Below are positions 32,385 to 42,256 of a DNA stretch of 64,000 nt, one piece after another (position 1 is the first letter of the stretch; each line of letters begins with the position of its first letter). The notes below the pieces were generated by a model, which saw nothing but the letters and a program-made list of their open reading frames with translations, ran no database searches and was not told where the DNA came from. A program made the translations under genes and the position numbers. This stretch comes from Gammaproteobacteria bacterium (GTDB lineage Bacteria > Pseudomonadota > Gammaproteobacteria > Ga0077554 > Ga007554), in the NCBI GenBank assembly GCA_040183005.1, contig JAMPIW010000002.1:124001-188000 (forward strand), written 5' to 3'.

Positions 32385-32541
32385 ATTGTACTGTGTCACA
32401 AAGCACTGAAGGGCGCATTGCGGCGTTAAAATCGGACTCAACATGCGGGGCCGGGAAGCGGCAGACTACATGTAAACTCCGCTTTTTCGCCCGATTTTGC
32501 CTTGCACTGCATCCCTTGATCGCTTTGTGACACAGTACAAT
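32385..32541. mobile_element. MITE-like element with 20-bp inverted ends and TA duplication
   Basis: A 157-bp noncoding element. Its ends, ATTGTACTGTGTCACAAAGC and the exact complement at the other side, are perfect for 20 bp. They continue as diverged similarity (AAGGG, AAAATCGG) for about 55 bp each. TA dinucleotides flank both sides (32383-32384 and 32542-32543), as in Tc1/mariner-IS630 type insertions. It sits between the sugar transferase gene and prsK, and the right TA completes the TAA stop of the former. Confidence 0.75.
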
Positions 32542-33935
32542 TAACGGGCGCCTCTGCCCCAGAGAATCACCTCGACAGTCTGGAACAGGATCATCAGATC
32601 CAGAAACAGACTGTGATTTTTTACGTAATACAAATCATATTGCAGCTTTTCAACAGCGTCTTCTTCCGATGAGCCGTAAGCATAACGGATCTGCGCCCAG
32701 CCAGTGATGCCCGGTTTGACACGGTGACGCTCGGCGTAATAGGGGATCGACTGGGACAGTTGCTCGACGAATACCGGGCGCTCCGGACGGGGGCCAACAA
32801 AGCTCATGTCACCCTTCAGCACACCCAGCAATTGCGGCAGTTCATCAATGCGTGTCTTGCGGATAAAAGCGCCAACTCGCGTGATCCGGCTGTCATTCTT
32901 GCCTGCCCATTGCGGGCCGTCCTTCTCCGCATCCACACACATGCTGCGGAACTTCAGGACCTCGATCAACTCCCAGTTCTGACCCACTCGCACCTGACGA
33001 TAAAGAACCGGTCCACAGCCACGGCTTTCCATCAGGATTGCAATGATGGTCAGAATCATGATGGGCCATGTCAACGCCAGGATCAGCACGCTGGCCATTA
33101 CGTCAAAAACCCGCTTGTTAAACTCACGAACAGAGTTGGTAAGGAAACCATCGGAGAAAATCAACCAGCTCGGGTGCAGAAGATCCAGTCGGATCTTGCC
33201 CGTCTGGCGCTCGAAGAAAGTCAGCATATCCGCAACCTCGATGCCGCTCATCTTGCAATCCAACAGCTCATGCACCGGGAATCCCTTGCGCCGATCCTCG
33301 ACGGCGACAACGATTTCATCGATCTGATGCTGGTCGCAATATTCCAGCAGTGGTACATCGAGGTGAAGCATATGTTGCGCATCGATCACGCTGTGTTCAC
33401 CCGGGATATGCACATAACCCAGGATCGCGAACCCTCGCCGATCAACCTTTCTGCGCAATTGCCGGGAGATTTGTCCTGCGCGCTTGCCCGAGCCCAACAC
33501 CAGGATGCGCCGTTGCAGCGCATCCTGGTCAACAATTTTAAAAAACGTTATGCGGGCGAGGATGATGCCCATTAACGCAACGGCAAACGACAGGCCGAAT
33601 GCGCCGCGCCCCAGAAACAGGGAGGGAAAGATGTAGAAAACCAGACTCATCACCCCCACGCCAAGCAGGATGCTGATGCCGATCCGCAGCAGCATCCCCA
33701 CCATGCCATCGCGGAGATTGGCCTTATACAGGCCCACTGCTGTCATCACACACACCATGACGAAGGCAAACAGCAGCGCCTTGGGCATGAGCGGTTGCAT
33801 ATCGCCAAGTGTCCCGCCCTCGACGCCAACACGCAGTGATGCGCCGACATAGATAGAGAATATCAGGATCGCAGCCTCGAATACCCCAAGCAGCAAGAAT
33901 GTATGGGGCACGTAATGTCTAAATAGTCGGACCAT
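32541..33935 (-). CDS. PEP-CTERM/XrtA-linked undecaprenyl-phosphate sugar transferase
   Basis: A 464-residue polyisoprenyl-phosphate hexose-1-phosphate transferase. It has four to five N-terminal helices, a CoA-binding-like NAD fold (RILVLGSGKRAGQISRQLRRK), then one helix and the catalytic bacterial sugar transferase domain. The catalytic domain has KRVFDVMASVLILALTWPIM, GPVLYRQVRVGQNWELIEVLKFRSM, the KTRIDELPQLLGVLKGDMSFVGPRPERPVF block and a terminal ITGWAQIRYAYG. It starts exopolysaccharide repeat-unit assembly on the inner membrane. It is immediately upstream of prsK on the same strand, matching known exosortase loci. Its stop codon overlaps the MITE end. Confidence 0.93.
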   Translation of the reverse strand: MVRLFRHYVPHTFLLLGVFEAAILIFSIYVGASLRVGVEGGTLGDMQPLMPKALLFAFVMVCVMTAVGLYKANLRDGMVGMLLRIGISILLGVGVMSLVFYIFPSLFLGRGAFGLSFAVALMGIILARITFFKIVDQDALQRRILVLGSGKRAGQISRQLRRKVDRRGFAILGYVHIPGEHSVIDAQHMLHLDVPLLEYCDQHQIDEIVVAVEDRRKGFPVHELLDCKMSGIEVADMLTFFERQTGKIRLDLLHPSWLIFSDGFLTNSVREFNKRVFDVMASVLILALTWPIMILTIIAILMESRGCGPVLYRQVRVGQNWELIEVLKFRSMCVDAEKDGPQWAGKNDSRITRVGAFIRKTRIDELPQLLGVLKGDMSFVGPRPERPVFVEQLSQSIPYYAERHRVKPGITGWAQIRYAYGSSEEDAVEKLQYDLYYVKNHSLFLDLMILFQTVEVILWGRGAR

Positions 33936-34355
33936 AGGCGCCGTGCATCAATCCAGATTCAAAAAATGGGCTTGGTGTTTCAAAGAGGACTCATGATGGA
34001 GTCCATCCATGGCTTTTTCTGTGCATTGGCTCTTTAAGTATGTGCCACGCTACATTTTCTTAACTTCAATTTTTCGACTGAAGCGTTATGGCGCAAACCT
34101 CCTCGCGTCGCGCCACTTGTCCCGCCCGTAAATCCCCGTAAAGGGGACAATGGGGCGCAATGCCTTCACGGTGGCTGCGCGCCGCCCTTACAGGGTATAT
34201 AATCCCGCGTAGATTATAATGTGTATATGATATCGGACTGTAAGCTGAAATTTACAGTCCCTGTAAGATTAAGTCTGATGCAGTTTTGCAAATGACGGCG
34301 GCCTTTTACTTTGGTATCGTAGCGCCCCAGCAACCCAAACTATTGGCATAATACC
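33936..34355. promoter_or_regulatory. Divergent promoter region
   Basis: These 420 bases between the sugar transferase and the UDP-glucose dehydrogenase gene hold no gene. A -10-like TATAAT lies at 34197-34202. A dyad ACTGTAA-N8-TTACAGT is centred near 34247, 100 bases before the dehydrogenase start. It resembles the TGT...TTTACA motif upstream of the PepA-like gene. Confidence 0.5.
34237..34258. promoter_or_regulatory. Inverted repeat, possible regulator site
   Basis: ACTGTAA and TTACAGT flank an 8-base spacer. Similar in length and ends to the 17-bp PepA-region motif (TGT...TTTACA). Could bind PrsR or another dimeric regulator. Confidence 0.35.
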
Positions 34356-35693
34356 ATGAAAATCACTATCTTCGGATCTGGCTACGTTGGTCTTGTCACC
34401 GGCGCCTGCCTGGCGGACGTCGGTAATGACGTATTGTGCGTCGATATCGATGCGCGCAAGATCGATATGCTCAAACAAGGCAAGCTGCCCATTTACGAGC
34501 CTGGCCTGGAAGCCATGGTCAACAGCAACGCCCAGGCGGGCCGCCTGGCCTTCACTACCGATATTGCTGCGGGTGTGGCGCACGGCCTGTTCCAGTTCAT
34601 TGCCGTCGGCACGCCGCCCGACGAAGACGGCTCCGCAGATATGCAATACGTGCTGGCGGTCGCCAAAAGCATCGGCGAACACATGGATAGCTACCGGGTT
34701 GTGGTGAACAAATCCACTGTTCCCGTTGGGACGGCGGACAGGGTACGCGGCACCCTGCAAAGTGCTCTGGCGGCGCGCGGCCAGAATGTCGAATTCGATG
34801 TCGTCTCCAACCCCGAATTCCTGAAAGAAGGCGCGGCGGTGGACGATTTCATGAAACCGGACCGCATCGTCATCGGCACGGACAATCCTCGCACCACGGA
34901 GCTGCTACGCGCCTTGTATGCACCGTTCAATCGCAGTCACGAGCGCCTGGTGGTGATGGACATCCGCTCGGCGGAGCTGACCAAGTATGCAGCCAACGCC
35001 ATGCTGGCGACAAAAATCAGTTTCATGAACGAACTGGCAAATATCGCCGAACGCCTGGGCGCGGATATCGAACAGGTGCGTATCGGTATCGGTTCCGATC
35101 CGCGCATCGGCTATCATTTCATTTATCCCGGCTGCGGTTATGGCGGCTCGTGCTTCCCCAAGGACGTGCAGGCGCTGGAGCGCACCGCCACGCAAGTCGG
35201 TTATCAGGCCGAGCTGCTGCGTGCCGTGGAGGCGGTGAACCACCGCCAGAAGGAAGTGCTGTTCCAGAAAATCGAGAAGCACTTTAACGGCGATCTAAAG
35301 GGCCGTACCTTTGCGCTGTGGGGTCTAGCCTTCAAGCCCAACACCGACGACATGCGCGCCGCCTCCAGCCGCACGCTCATGGAAGCCTTGTGGGCGCATG
35401 GCGCGCGCGTTCAGGCCCATGACCCGGAAGCTATGGACGAAGCGCGCCGCATCTATGGCGATCGCCCTGATCTTGTGCTCTGCACATCACCTGCCACCGC
35501 GCTGGAAGGTGCCGATGCGCTGGTATTGGTTACCGAGTGGAAGTCATTCCGCAGCCCGGATTTCAGCAAGATTAAGATTACGCTCAAGCAGCCGCTAATC
35601 TTCGATGGGCGTAATCTTTACGATCCGCAGATGCTGGCCAAAGAGGGATTTACCTATTACGCAATTGGGCGCGGCGCAAGCATTCAGTCGTAA
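34356..35693 (+). CDS. ugd: UDP-glucose 6-dehydrogenase
   Basis: A 445-residue enzyme oxidising UDP-glucose to UDP-glucuronate with two NAD. The N-terminal Rossmann motif is [26 protein letters not shown]. The central domain has the catalytic Cys in [16 protein letters not shown] and the [22 protein letters not shown] block ([23 protein letters not shown]). The C-terminal UDP-binding domain has [16 protein letters not shown]. Length is normal. It is the first of three co-directional UDP-sugar genes. Confidence 0.95.
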   Translation: MKITIFGSGYVGLVTGACLADVGNDVLCVDIDARKIDMLKQGKLPIYEPGLEAMVNSNAQAGRLAFTTDIAAGVAHGLFQFIAVGTPPDEDGSADMQYVLAVAKSIGEHMDSYRVVVNKSTVPVGTADRVRGTLQSALAARGQNVEFDVVSNPEFLKEGAAVDDFMKPDRIVIGTDNPRTTELLRALYAPFNRSHERLVVMDIRSAELTKYAANAMLATKISFMNELANIAERLGADIEQVRIGIGSDPRIGYHFIYPGCGYGGSCFPKDVQALERTATQVGYQAELLRAVEAVNHRQKEVLFQKIEKHFNGDLKGRTFALWGLAFKPNTDDMRAASSRTLMEALWAHGARVQAHDPEAMDEARRIYGDRPDLVLCTSPATALEGADALVLVTEWKSFRSPDFSKIKITLKQPLIFDGRNLYDPQMLAKEGFTYYAIGRGASIQS

Positions 35694-35764
35694 TCAAACC
35701 AGAACGTAGGGTGCCTCCCACGCACCACATGAAATTCATTCAAAAAAGATCCGAGGAAAATCAC

Positions 35765-37042
35765 ATGCCTGACCTGAACCAGACAAAAATTGGCATGATC
35801 GGCCTGGGCTATGTCGGACTGCCGCTCGCAGTGGAGTTCGGTAAACAATTCCCAACGGTAGGGCTGGACATCAATCCGGCGCGCATTGCCGAGCTCAGGG
35901 CGGGCAAGGATAGCTCACTGGAAGTAGACTCCCATGAGCTGGCGCAGGCCAGCCAGCTCAGCTACACCACCAACCCGTCCGACCTGGCGGCTTGCAATGT
36001 CTATATCGTCACCGTGCCCACGCCCGTCGACGAACACAAGCGTCCTGACCTCACCCCGCTCGTCAAGGCCAGCCAGACCCTAGGAAAACTGCTCAAAAAG
36101 GGTGACATCACGATCTTTGAATCGACAGTCTACCCGGGCGCCACCGAAGAAGTATGCGTGCCGATCATGGAAGCCCTTTCCGGCCTGAAATACAACCAGG
36201 ACTTCTTTGCTGGTTATAGCCCGGAACGCATCAACCCTGGCGACAAGCAGCATCGTGTCGTCAACATCCTCAAGGTCACCTCCGGCTCCACGCCCGATGT
36301 GGCTGATTTTGTGGATAGCCTCTACAAACGCATCATCACGGCGGGCACCCATAAAGCGAGCAGCATCCGTGTCGCCGAGGCCGCCAAGGTTATCGAAAAT
36401 ACCCAGCGCGATGTGAATATCGCCCTGATCAATGAGCTGGCCCTGATCTTCAACCGGCTCGGTATCGACACGCTGGAGGTGCTGGAGGCGGCGGGCACCA
36501 AATGGAATTTCCTGCCGTTCCGCCCCGGATTGGTAGGCGGCCACTGCATCGGCGTAGATCCCTACTATTTGACCCATAAGGCTCAGGAAATCGGCTACCT
36601 GCCCGAAGTCATCCTCGCCGGACGCCGCATCAACGATGGCATGGGTCCCTATGTGGCGCAGCGCGTGATCAAGATGATGATCCAGCGCCGCGTCCATGTC
36701 GCCAATTCCAATGTGCTGGTGCTGGGGCTGACCTTCAAGGAGAACTGCCCGGACCTGCGCAATACCAAAGTGACCGACATCATCAACGAGCTGCAAAGCT
36801 ACTCGGCCAATGTCGATGTCTACGACCCGTGGATCAATCCCGCCGAGGCCGTGCACGAATATGGCATCACGCCAGTCACGACACTCGAACCCGGCAAGTA
36901 TGATGCGATTATCCTCGCGGTGGCCCATCACCAGTTCCGCGAAATGGGCGTAGAGAAAATTCGCGCGCTGGGCAAACCGGATGCGATACTGTTCGATGTG
37001 AAGTATATTCTGCCTGCCGACCAGGTGGATGGCAGATTGTAG
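35765..37042 (+). CDS. tviB: UDP-N-acetylhexosamine 6-dehydrogenase (TviB/VipA type)
   Basis: A 425-residue nucleotide-sugar dehydrogenase of the WbpA/TviB/VipA group. It has the Rossmann start [20 protein letters not shown], the [12 protein letters not shown] loop, and the catalytic Cys in [20 protein letters not shown]. The central helix is [18 protein letters not shown]-like ([18 protein letters not shown]). ATG 35765 was chosen for its GAGGA site; the longer frame starts in the spacer. It likely makes UDP-GalNAcA or UDP-GlcNAcA for the exopolysaccharide. It starts 71 bases after ugd. Confidence 0.9.
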   Translation: MPDLNQTKIGMIGLGYVGLPLAVEFGKQFPTVGLDINPARIAELRAGKDSSLEVDSHELAQASQLSYTTNPSDLAACNVYIVTVPTPVDEHKRPDLTPLVKASQTLGKLLKKGDITIFESTVYPGATEEVCVPIMEALSGLKYNQDFFAGYSPERINPGDKQHRVVNILKVTSGSTPDVADFVDSLYKRIITAGTHKASSIRVAEAAKVIENTQRDVNIALINELALIFNRLGIDTLEVLEAAGTKWNFLPFRPGLVGGHCIGVDPYYLTHKAQEIGYLPEVILAGRRINDGMGPYVAQRVIKMMIQRRVHVANSNVLVLGLTFKENCPDLRNTKVTDIINELQSYSANVDVYDPWINPAEAVHEYGITPVTTLEPGKYDAIILAVAHHQFREMGVEKIRALGKPDAILFDVKYILPADQVDGRL

Positions 37043-37089
37043 GTAGTACGCCCCGCTAATCCACTCTACACACAGGAACAAGAAAACAA

Positions 37090-38097
37090 GTGAAAGTCTT
37101 AATCACCGGAACCGCCGGTTTTATCGGCTCCGCGCTGGCATTGCGGCTATTGGCACGCGGCGATGAAGTCATCGGCGTCGACAACCTCAACGACTATTAT
37201 GACGTCAATCTGAAGCAGGCGCGTTTGGCGCGGACCTTGCCGCACCCTAAATTCACTGATGTGCGCGCCAGCCTCGAAGACCGTGCTGCTATTGAAGAGG
37301 CGTTCGCCAAATACAAACCTGAGCGCGTGGTAAATCTCGCTGCCCAGGCGGGAGTACGGTATTCGATCACCAATCCGCACGCCTATGTAGACAGCAATCT
37401 GGTAGGCTTTCTCAACATCCTGGAGGGCTGCCGCCACCACAACGTCGAGCACCTGGTGTATGCCTCCAGCAGCTCGGTATATGGCGCCAACACCAAGATG
37501 CCGTTTTCCGTGCATGACAACGTAGACCATCCGGTGAGCCTGTACGCGGCCAGCAAAAAGGCCAACGAGCTGATGGCTCACACCTATAGCCATCTGTATA
37601 AGGTCCCAACCACCGGTCTGCGCTTCTTTACTGTCTACGGCCCATGGGGGCGCCCGGACATGGCGCTGTTCATGTTTACCAAAAGCATCCTGGCCGGAAA
37701 GCCGATTGATGTTTTCAACTACGGCAATCACCGCCGCGACTTCACCTTCATCGACGATATCGTCGAAGGCGTGATACGCGTGCTCGACAAGGTGTCTGAA
37801 CCCAACCCGCAATGGACGGGCGACACCCCGGATTCCGCCACCAGTTACGCCCCCTACAAGCTCTACAACATAGGCAACAATCAACCGATAGAGTTACTGC
37901 GCTTTATTGAAATACTGGAAGATTGTCTGGGCAAAAAAGCGCAGAAAAACCTGCTGCCGCTGCAAAACGGCGACGTGCCCGCCACCTATGCGGATGTCGA
38001 TGATTTGATGCGTGACGTGGGCTTCAAGCCCGCCACCCCAATTGAAAAGGGCATTGCACAGTTTGTGGCATGGTATAAAGAGTATTACAAGGTATAA
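37090..38097 (+). CDS. UDP-glucuronate 4-epimerase
   Basis: A 335-residue short-chain dehydrogenase/epimerase. It has [40 protein letters not shown] at the start, the SSSSVYG Ser, the Tyr/Lys pair [11 protein letters not shown] and the [35 protein letters not shown] block. This pattern is that of the bacterial UDP-glucuronate epimerases that make UDP-galacturonate. GTG at 37090 starts it. It uses the product of ugd upstream, so the three genes form a short path. A strong hairpin follows. Confidence 0.92.
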   Translation: MKVLITGTAGFIGSALALRLLARGDEVIGVDNLNDYYDVNLKQARLARTLPHPKFTDVRASLEDRAAIEEAFAKYKPERVVNLAAQAGVRYSITNPHAYVDSNLVGFLNILEGCRHHNVEHLVYASSSSVYGANTKMPFSVHDNVDHPVSLYAASKKANELMAHTYSHLYKVPTTGLRFFTVYGPWGRPDMALFMFTKSILAGKPIDVFNYGNHRRDFTFIDDIVEGVIRVLDKVSEPNPQWTGDTPDSATSYAPYKLYNIGNNQPIELLRFIEILEDCLGKKAQKNLLPLQNGDVPATYADVDDLMRDVGFKPATPIEKGIAQFVAWYKEYYKV

Positions 38098-38129
38098 TCC
38101 CGGAAGCGGCAGTTGACCGCTTCCGGGAT
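38097..38129 (+). terminator. Strong hairpin after the epimerase gene
   Basis: A perfect 13-bp inverted repeat (ATCCCGGAAGCGG / CCGCTTCCGGGAT, 7-base loop) begins at the last base of the stop codon. No T run follows, so termination may be partial and smpB may be read through. Confidence 0.6.
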
Positions 38130-38145
38130 CAACCATAAAAAGCGC

Positions 38146-38631
38146 ATGTCCAAACACACATCAAAATCCGACGATGGCAGCAGCACCATCTCTCTCAACA
38201 AAACCGCCCGTCACGACTACTTCATCGAAGAGCGTTTCGAGGCGGGGTTGGTTCTGGAAGGCTGGGAAGTAAAAAGCCTGCGCGCCGGGCGGGTGCAGAT
38301 CAAGGAAAGTTATGTCCTCATCAAGGATGGCGAGGCCTGGCTGTTCGGCGCCCACATCTCGCCACTGCTCACCGCATCCACCCATATCCATCCCGACCCG
38401 CTGCGCACCCGCAAGCTGCTGCTGCACCACGCAGAGCTAAGCAAGCTGATCGGCGCGGTGGAACGCAAGGGATATACCCTCGTGCCATTGGCAATGTACT
38501 GGAAGCGCGGGCGCGCCAAGGTCGAGATCGGCCTGGCCAAAGGTAAGAAAGAGCACGACAAACGCGCCACCGAGAAAGACCGTGACTGGCAGCGCGAGAA
38601 GCAGCAGTTGTTCAAGAGCGAAAAACGCTAA
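38146..38631 (+). CDS. smpB: SsrA-binding protein SmpB
   Basis: A 161-residue tmRNA-binding protein. The core reads [55 protein letters not shown], with the RNA-contact region [13 protein letters not shown] and the C-terminal basic tail ([33 protein letters not shown]). ATG 38146 (MSKHTSK) was chosen because the extension overlaps the hairpin. It acts with ssrA RNA, encoded just downstream, in ribosome rescue. Confidence 0.95.
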   Translation: MSKHTSKSDDGSSTISLNKTARHDYFIEERFEAGLVLEGWEVKSLRAGRVQIKESYVLIKDGEAWLFGAHISPLLTASTHIHPDPLRTRKLLLHHAELSKLIGAVERKGYTLVPLAMYWKRGRAKVEIGLAKGKKEHDKRATEKDRDWQREKQQLFKSEKR

Positions 38632-38687
38632 GCAAGTTCTGACAAGTTTCCGGCATAAATAAAGAAGCACGGAACTTTTCAGAGCGT

Positions 38688-38693
38688 TATACT
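38688..38693 (+). promoter_or_regulatory. Putative -10 box of ssrA
   Basis: TATACT, 24 bases upstream of the mature tmRNA 5' end. A loosely matching TGACAA lies upstream, with longer spacing than ideal. Confidence 0.4.
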
Positions 38694-38716
38694 GTCTTAC
38701 TTAACAGTTTCCAAAC

Positions 38717-39085
38717 GGGGGCGACCTGGTTTCGACGTGGGTTGCAAAACCTTAGGGGCATGCCGAGGGGCAGAGTACCTCGTAAATCCAACTGCACGCA
38801 ATATAGTTGCCAACGACGACAACTACGCCCTAGCCGCTTAATCACGGCTAGCCTCTGACTGGAGCCGTGCTTGTGCGTCCAGAGCCCGCAAGGGCACTCA
38901 GGGGTCGACCCTCACAAGATCGTGGAACGGCTCGTCCAGGGCCAATCCACTAAAACCTAACTGGACCCGCCGTATATCTCCCCTGCCTGTCGGGTGGAAT
39001 ACGGTTAAATAAATGACAGGCTACGCATGTAGAACCAACGGCAGAGTGCTTACGGACGCGGGTTCGATTCCCGCCGCCTCCACCA
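38717..39085 (+). ncRNA. ssrA: Transfer-messenger RNA (tmRNA)
   Basis: A one-piece tmRNA of about 369 nt. The 5' end GGGGGCGACCTGGTTTCGACG pairs with the 3' CGCCTCCACCA end to form the tRNA-like acceptor stem. The T arm is GGTTCGATTCC and CCA is encoded. The resume tag at 38809-38841 reads ANDDNYALAA and ends in TAA. It works with SmpB upstream. The 3' end of tmRNA genes is a common integration target. Confidence 0.97.
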
Positions 39086-39092
39086 ATACCCT

Positions 39093-39125
39093 AAATCCCA
39101 ACCCTCATCGGTTGGGATTTTTTTT
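39093..39125 (+). terminator. Terminator of ssrA
   Basis: AATCCCAACC and GGTTGGGATT arms with a CTCATC loop are followed by eight T residues. A classical intrinsic terminator. Confidence 0.9.
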
Positions 39126-39823
39126 GCCCGTTCCCCCAGTGTTGGCGCGGTTTCCGGGCATGGCCTCGCGAGCGCCACCCCTGCAAAGGCGACGTTTTCG
39201 CCCCCGCTGACGCCTCTCTGTTCTCCGTTTTCTCTGGTGGCCACGCGAGCGTTCTCGAGGCCATTTCCTTTGCTGGCGCGGGTTTAGAGGCGGTCGGTTG
39301 TGGTTGGCAACTCCTGTAGCGGTGGCGACCGAGTGCCAAGCGGCGGGACTACTTACAGAACCAAACCGGTTCCACCTTGGTTAGAGAAGCCAACCGCTAT
39401 CCGCAGGCTTCTTCAGAGGGAGAACATCGTCCAACGATGAGCTTCGGGTTGGGAAAATGCGGGCGATCGACATTTCGCCGCTTTATTGGCCTCTCTAACG
39501 AGCATTTTGCGGCTCGGAGCGTCGAGATTCTTCGTTTTGATAGCCAATGGCCAACGCAGGGCGACCGAGCTGTCGGCATTCCTACGAATCAGATTCTTCC
39601 TCCCGCCGCAGATCCTCGACCTCCAGAGCGACGTCGACACGGGGAATGCGGACGCAGATGATGTCCGGCAGGAGCCCACGGCTTGTTCTTCTTGGTCATG
39701 AGCGGTCTAGCGGGAACGGTTGCGTTTGCGCGTCCTAGGCTTGTTCTGGGACTCTCCCAGATGAAGAGTCTTTACTTTCGATTATTATGATATGATTTGA
39801 GATGAAACGAAAAGAATGAAACT
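39126..39823. other. Gap after ssrA with no recognisable gene
   Basis: About 700 bases between the ssrA terminator and the HTH gene. Reading frames are short and unrelated. A minus-strand frame ending DVALEVEDLRREEESDS at 39592 could be a gene scrap, with a possible ATG near 39703 in another frame. The region may be worn border DNA of integrated material. Confidence 0.45.
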
Positions 39824-40342
39824 ATGAGGCAGATCCCAGCACTTCCGGCGCTCATGCTTGGACTTGAGAGAGCTCTTGCGAACCACCTAGAGGTGGAAGC
39901 AAAGGGGCGAGGTGGCGCACTTCTTCGCATGGCCGGCCGTGAGTTCCGCGTCGTGGGCGTTGATGAGACACCAGAGATCTTGGTCAGCCATTTGTGCCAG
40001 AGCCTGTCTGAGATAGCGGCCTACGGAGTGGCAACAGTGCTGACAGACGATTCGCCCGCGGGCACTCGCACTCGCATGGACTTCATCACTGCACTTGCCA
40101 ACATCGAGGCAACAAAGGTGCCTGGCAAGGAGAAGCACGCCTCAGACGGCGAGCCGCTTCTCACAACGGCTGAAGCCGCTCAGCAGCTCGGCATGAGCCG
40201 GCCCTATGTGTCAATGCTCTGCAACCAAGGAAAGCTGGGAGAGGTGCATCGCTCCGAAGGTGGGCACCGCCGAATACGGCAGTCAGCGGTCGATGAATAC
40301 AAGAAGGCGCACGGCAACGGCCTCACCAATACAAACATCTGA
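39824..40342 (+). CDS. Excisionase-like HTH protein (antitoxin-type)
   Basis: A 172-residue protein. An N-terminal region of about 100 residues ends in a short linker, followed by an excisionase-type winged helix-turn-helix: LLTTAEAAQQLGMSRPYVSMLCNQGKLGEVHRSEGGHRRIRQSAVDEYKKA. This layout is common in HTH antitoxins paired with PIN toxins, but here the next gene is a cation antiporter. It could be an orphan antitoxin or a local regulator of the antiporter. The gap to the next gene is only 14 bases, so the two are probably co-transcribed. Confidence 0.75.
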   Translation: MRQIPALPALMLGLERALANHLEVEAKGRGGALLRMAGREFRVVGVDETPEILVSHLCQSLSEIAAYGVATVLTDDSPAGTRTRMDFITALANIEATKVPGKEKHASDGEPLLTTAEAAQQLGMSRPYVSMLCNQGKLGEVHRSEGGHRRIRQSAVDEYKKAHGNGLTNTNI

Positions 40343-40356
40343 CAAAGAACCAGAAG

Positions 40357-42090
40357 ATGCACCACGACATCTCGCTCATCACAACCCTCGCGGCGGGCTT
40401 CGGCCTAGCGCTAATTTTGGGTTTCATCGCGGTCCGCCTGAAGCTGCCCGCTCTAGTTGGCTACCTGCTTGCTGGCATCGCAATTGGGCCCGCGACCCCA
40501 GGGTTCGTAGCGGACGCGCAAATTGCATCGCAGCTCGCGGAAGTAGGGGTGATGCTCCTCATGTTCGGAGTCGGCTTGCACTTTTCCGTTGACGACCTGA
40601 TGGCCGTCCGGAAGATCGCCCTCCCGGGTGCTGTAGTGCAGATGGCCGTGGCCACCGCCCTTGGCGCAGGTGTCGCGACTTTCTGGGGCTGGAGCCTGGG
40701 TGCAGCGATCGTCTTCGGCATCTCACTTTCGGTGGCGAGTACCGTGGTCTTGCTCAAAGCGCTCGAAAGTCGCGGCTTGGTCGACTCGGGAGATGGGCGG
40801 ATAGCCGTTGGTTGGCTGGTGGTGGAAGACCTGGCCATGGTTCTGGTCTTAGTGCTGTTGCCAGCGCTAGCCCCTTCACTGGGTGGCAAGGCCACCGAAG
40901 GCGCCCGCAGCATGGGGATGACCATCTTCATCACGCTAGCCCAGGTCGGAGGCTTCATCGCCTTCATGCTTATCGTAGGCCGGCGCCTATTCCCGTGGCT
41001 GCTTTGGCAGGTGACCAAGACCGGCTCCCGCGAACTGTTCACGTTGTGCGTCATCGCAGCCGCCGTCAGTATTGCCTACGGCTCCTCGGCTATTTTTGGG
41101 GTGTCGTTCGCCTTGGGGGCCTTCTTCGCGGGTATGGTTCTTCGCGAGTCGCAGTTCAGTGCACGGGCTGCCGAAGACACGCTCCCGCTGCAGGACGCCT
41201 TCGCGGTCCTATTCTTCGTCTCGGTAGGCATGCTGTTCGACCCGGCCGTGATACTGGAGGAACCGTTGCATGTTCTCGCCACGGTAGCAATCGTTCTTGT
41301 CGGCAAGACGCTGGCAGCGTTTGCGGTCGTGCTGCTCCTTCGCTACCCAGTGCGGACTGCGGCCATCGTTGCTGCCAGTCTGGCGCAGGTGGGGGAGTTT
41401 TCTTTTATCCTGGCCGGCTTGGGTATGGCGCTTGGGCTTCTGCCGAAAGAAGGCAACGACCTCATTCTCGCGGCAGCCCTGATTTCGATTGCCCTCAATC
41501 CCGTCATGTTCAGCCTGGTAGGCCCGACGGAGCGCTGGCTACATCGCCACACCAAGTTCGCCTCGAAACTGGATGCATCCGCGAATCCGTTAGCGGAGTT
41601 GCCGATGACGACGGAGGCCAAGTACCTTGCCGGGCACATCGTGCTGGTCGGTTGGGGACGCGTCGGCAAGCAAATCGGCCGTGACCTGGCTGCCGAGGGT
41701 GTGCCCTACGTGGTTGTCGAGTCCAACCGGGAGTTCGTCGAATCTCACCGGCAGGGTGGCGGGGCAGCAGTGTGGGGAGACGCCACAGACCCACTAGTGC
41801 TCGTCCAGGCGCATATCCGTGAGGCACGGGCCCTAGTCATTGCCACCCCGGAGACCGTTCAAGTCCGCACGATGGTCGAGACTGCGCGGACACTGAACCC
41901 TTCCGTGGAAGTCATCGTGCGCAGCCACAACGCAGAAGAAGCTGACCTGCTCGAGCGTGACGGGGCTGGCAAGGTGTTCGTGGGCGAGCACGAGCTGGCG
42001 CGAGCGATGGTCAGTTTCGCTCTGGATACAGTCGGCCGCCAACGAAATTCCGAGAACATAGCGGAAGCAGGAGCGGCTCGTCCTTCTTGA
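40357..42090 (+). CDS. ybaL: Kef-type (CPA2) cation/proton antiporter, YbaL-like
   Basis: A 577-residue CPA2 transporter. About 12 hydrophobic helices contain the LGFIAVRLKLPALVGYLLAGIAIGP opening, the GVMLLMFGVGLHFSVDDL motif and LAQVGEFSFILAGLG. A cytoplasmic TrkA-N (RCK) domain from about residue 430 has HIVLVGWGRVGKQIGRDLAAEGVPYVVVE. The best match in pattern is YbaL. It exchanges K+ or Na+ for protons under control of a nucleotide. It lies between the tmRNA and the phage region with an HTH gene; the pair may be a small acquired cassette. Confidence 0.9.
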   Translation: MHHDISLITTLAAGFGLALILGFIAVRLKLPALVGYLLAGIAIGPATPGFVADAQIASQLAEVGVMLLMFGVGLHFSVDDLMAVRKIALPGAVVQMAVATALGAGVATFWGWSLGAAIVFGISLSVASTVVLLKALESRGLVDSGDGRIAVGWLVVEDLAMVLVLVLLPALAPSLGGKATEGARSMGMTIFITLAQVGGFIAFMLIVGRRLFPWLLWQVTKTGSRELFTLCVIAAAVSIAYGSSAIFGVSFALGAFFAGMVLRESQFSARAAEDTLPLQDAFAVLFFVSVGMLFDPAVILEEPLHVLATVAIVLVGKTLAAFAVVLLLRYPVRTAAIVAASLAQVGEFSFILAGLGMALGLLPKEGNDLILAAALISIALNPVMFSLVGPTERWLHRHTKFASKLDASANPLAELPMTTEAKYLAGHIVLVGWGRVGKQIGRDLAAEGVPYVVVESNREFVESHRQGGGAAVWGDATDPLVLVQAHIREARALVIATPETVQVRTMVETARTLNPSVEVIVRSHNAEEADLLERDGAGKVFVGEHELARAMVSFALDTVGRQRNSENIAEAGAARPS

Positions 42091-42212
42091 TCATGAGCAG
42101 GTCGGTCGAAGCTCGAACGAGTTCCAGGTTCACTTTGACGGGCCAGATCGGCTGCAGCTCAGCCGTTCGATCGCGTTGTTTGGTTCTCTAAGTAATCGCG
42201 CCGAGCGGCCAC

Positions 42213-42234
42213 AAAAAACCGCCCGCAGGCGGTT
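42213..42234 (-). terminator. Terminator of the recombinase operon
   Basis: Read on the minus strand, AACCGCC-TGC-GGGCGGTT is followed by TTTTGT. It lies 23 bases past the stop of the last small gene of the leftward operon. Confidence 0.85.
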
Positions 42235-42256
42235 GCTGGCGCTGTGTGCGACGCGC

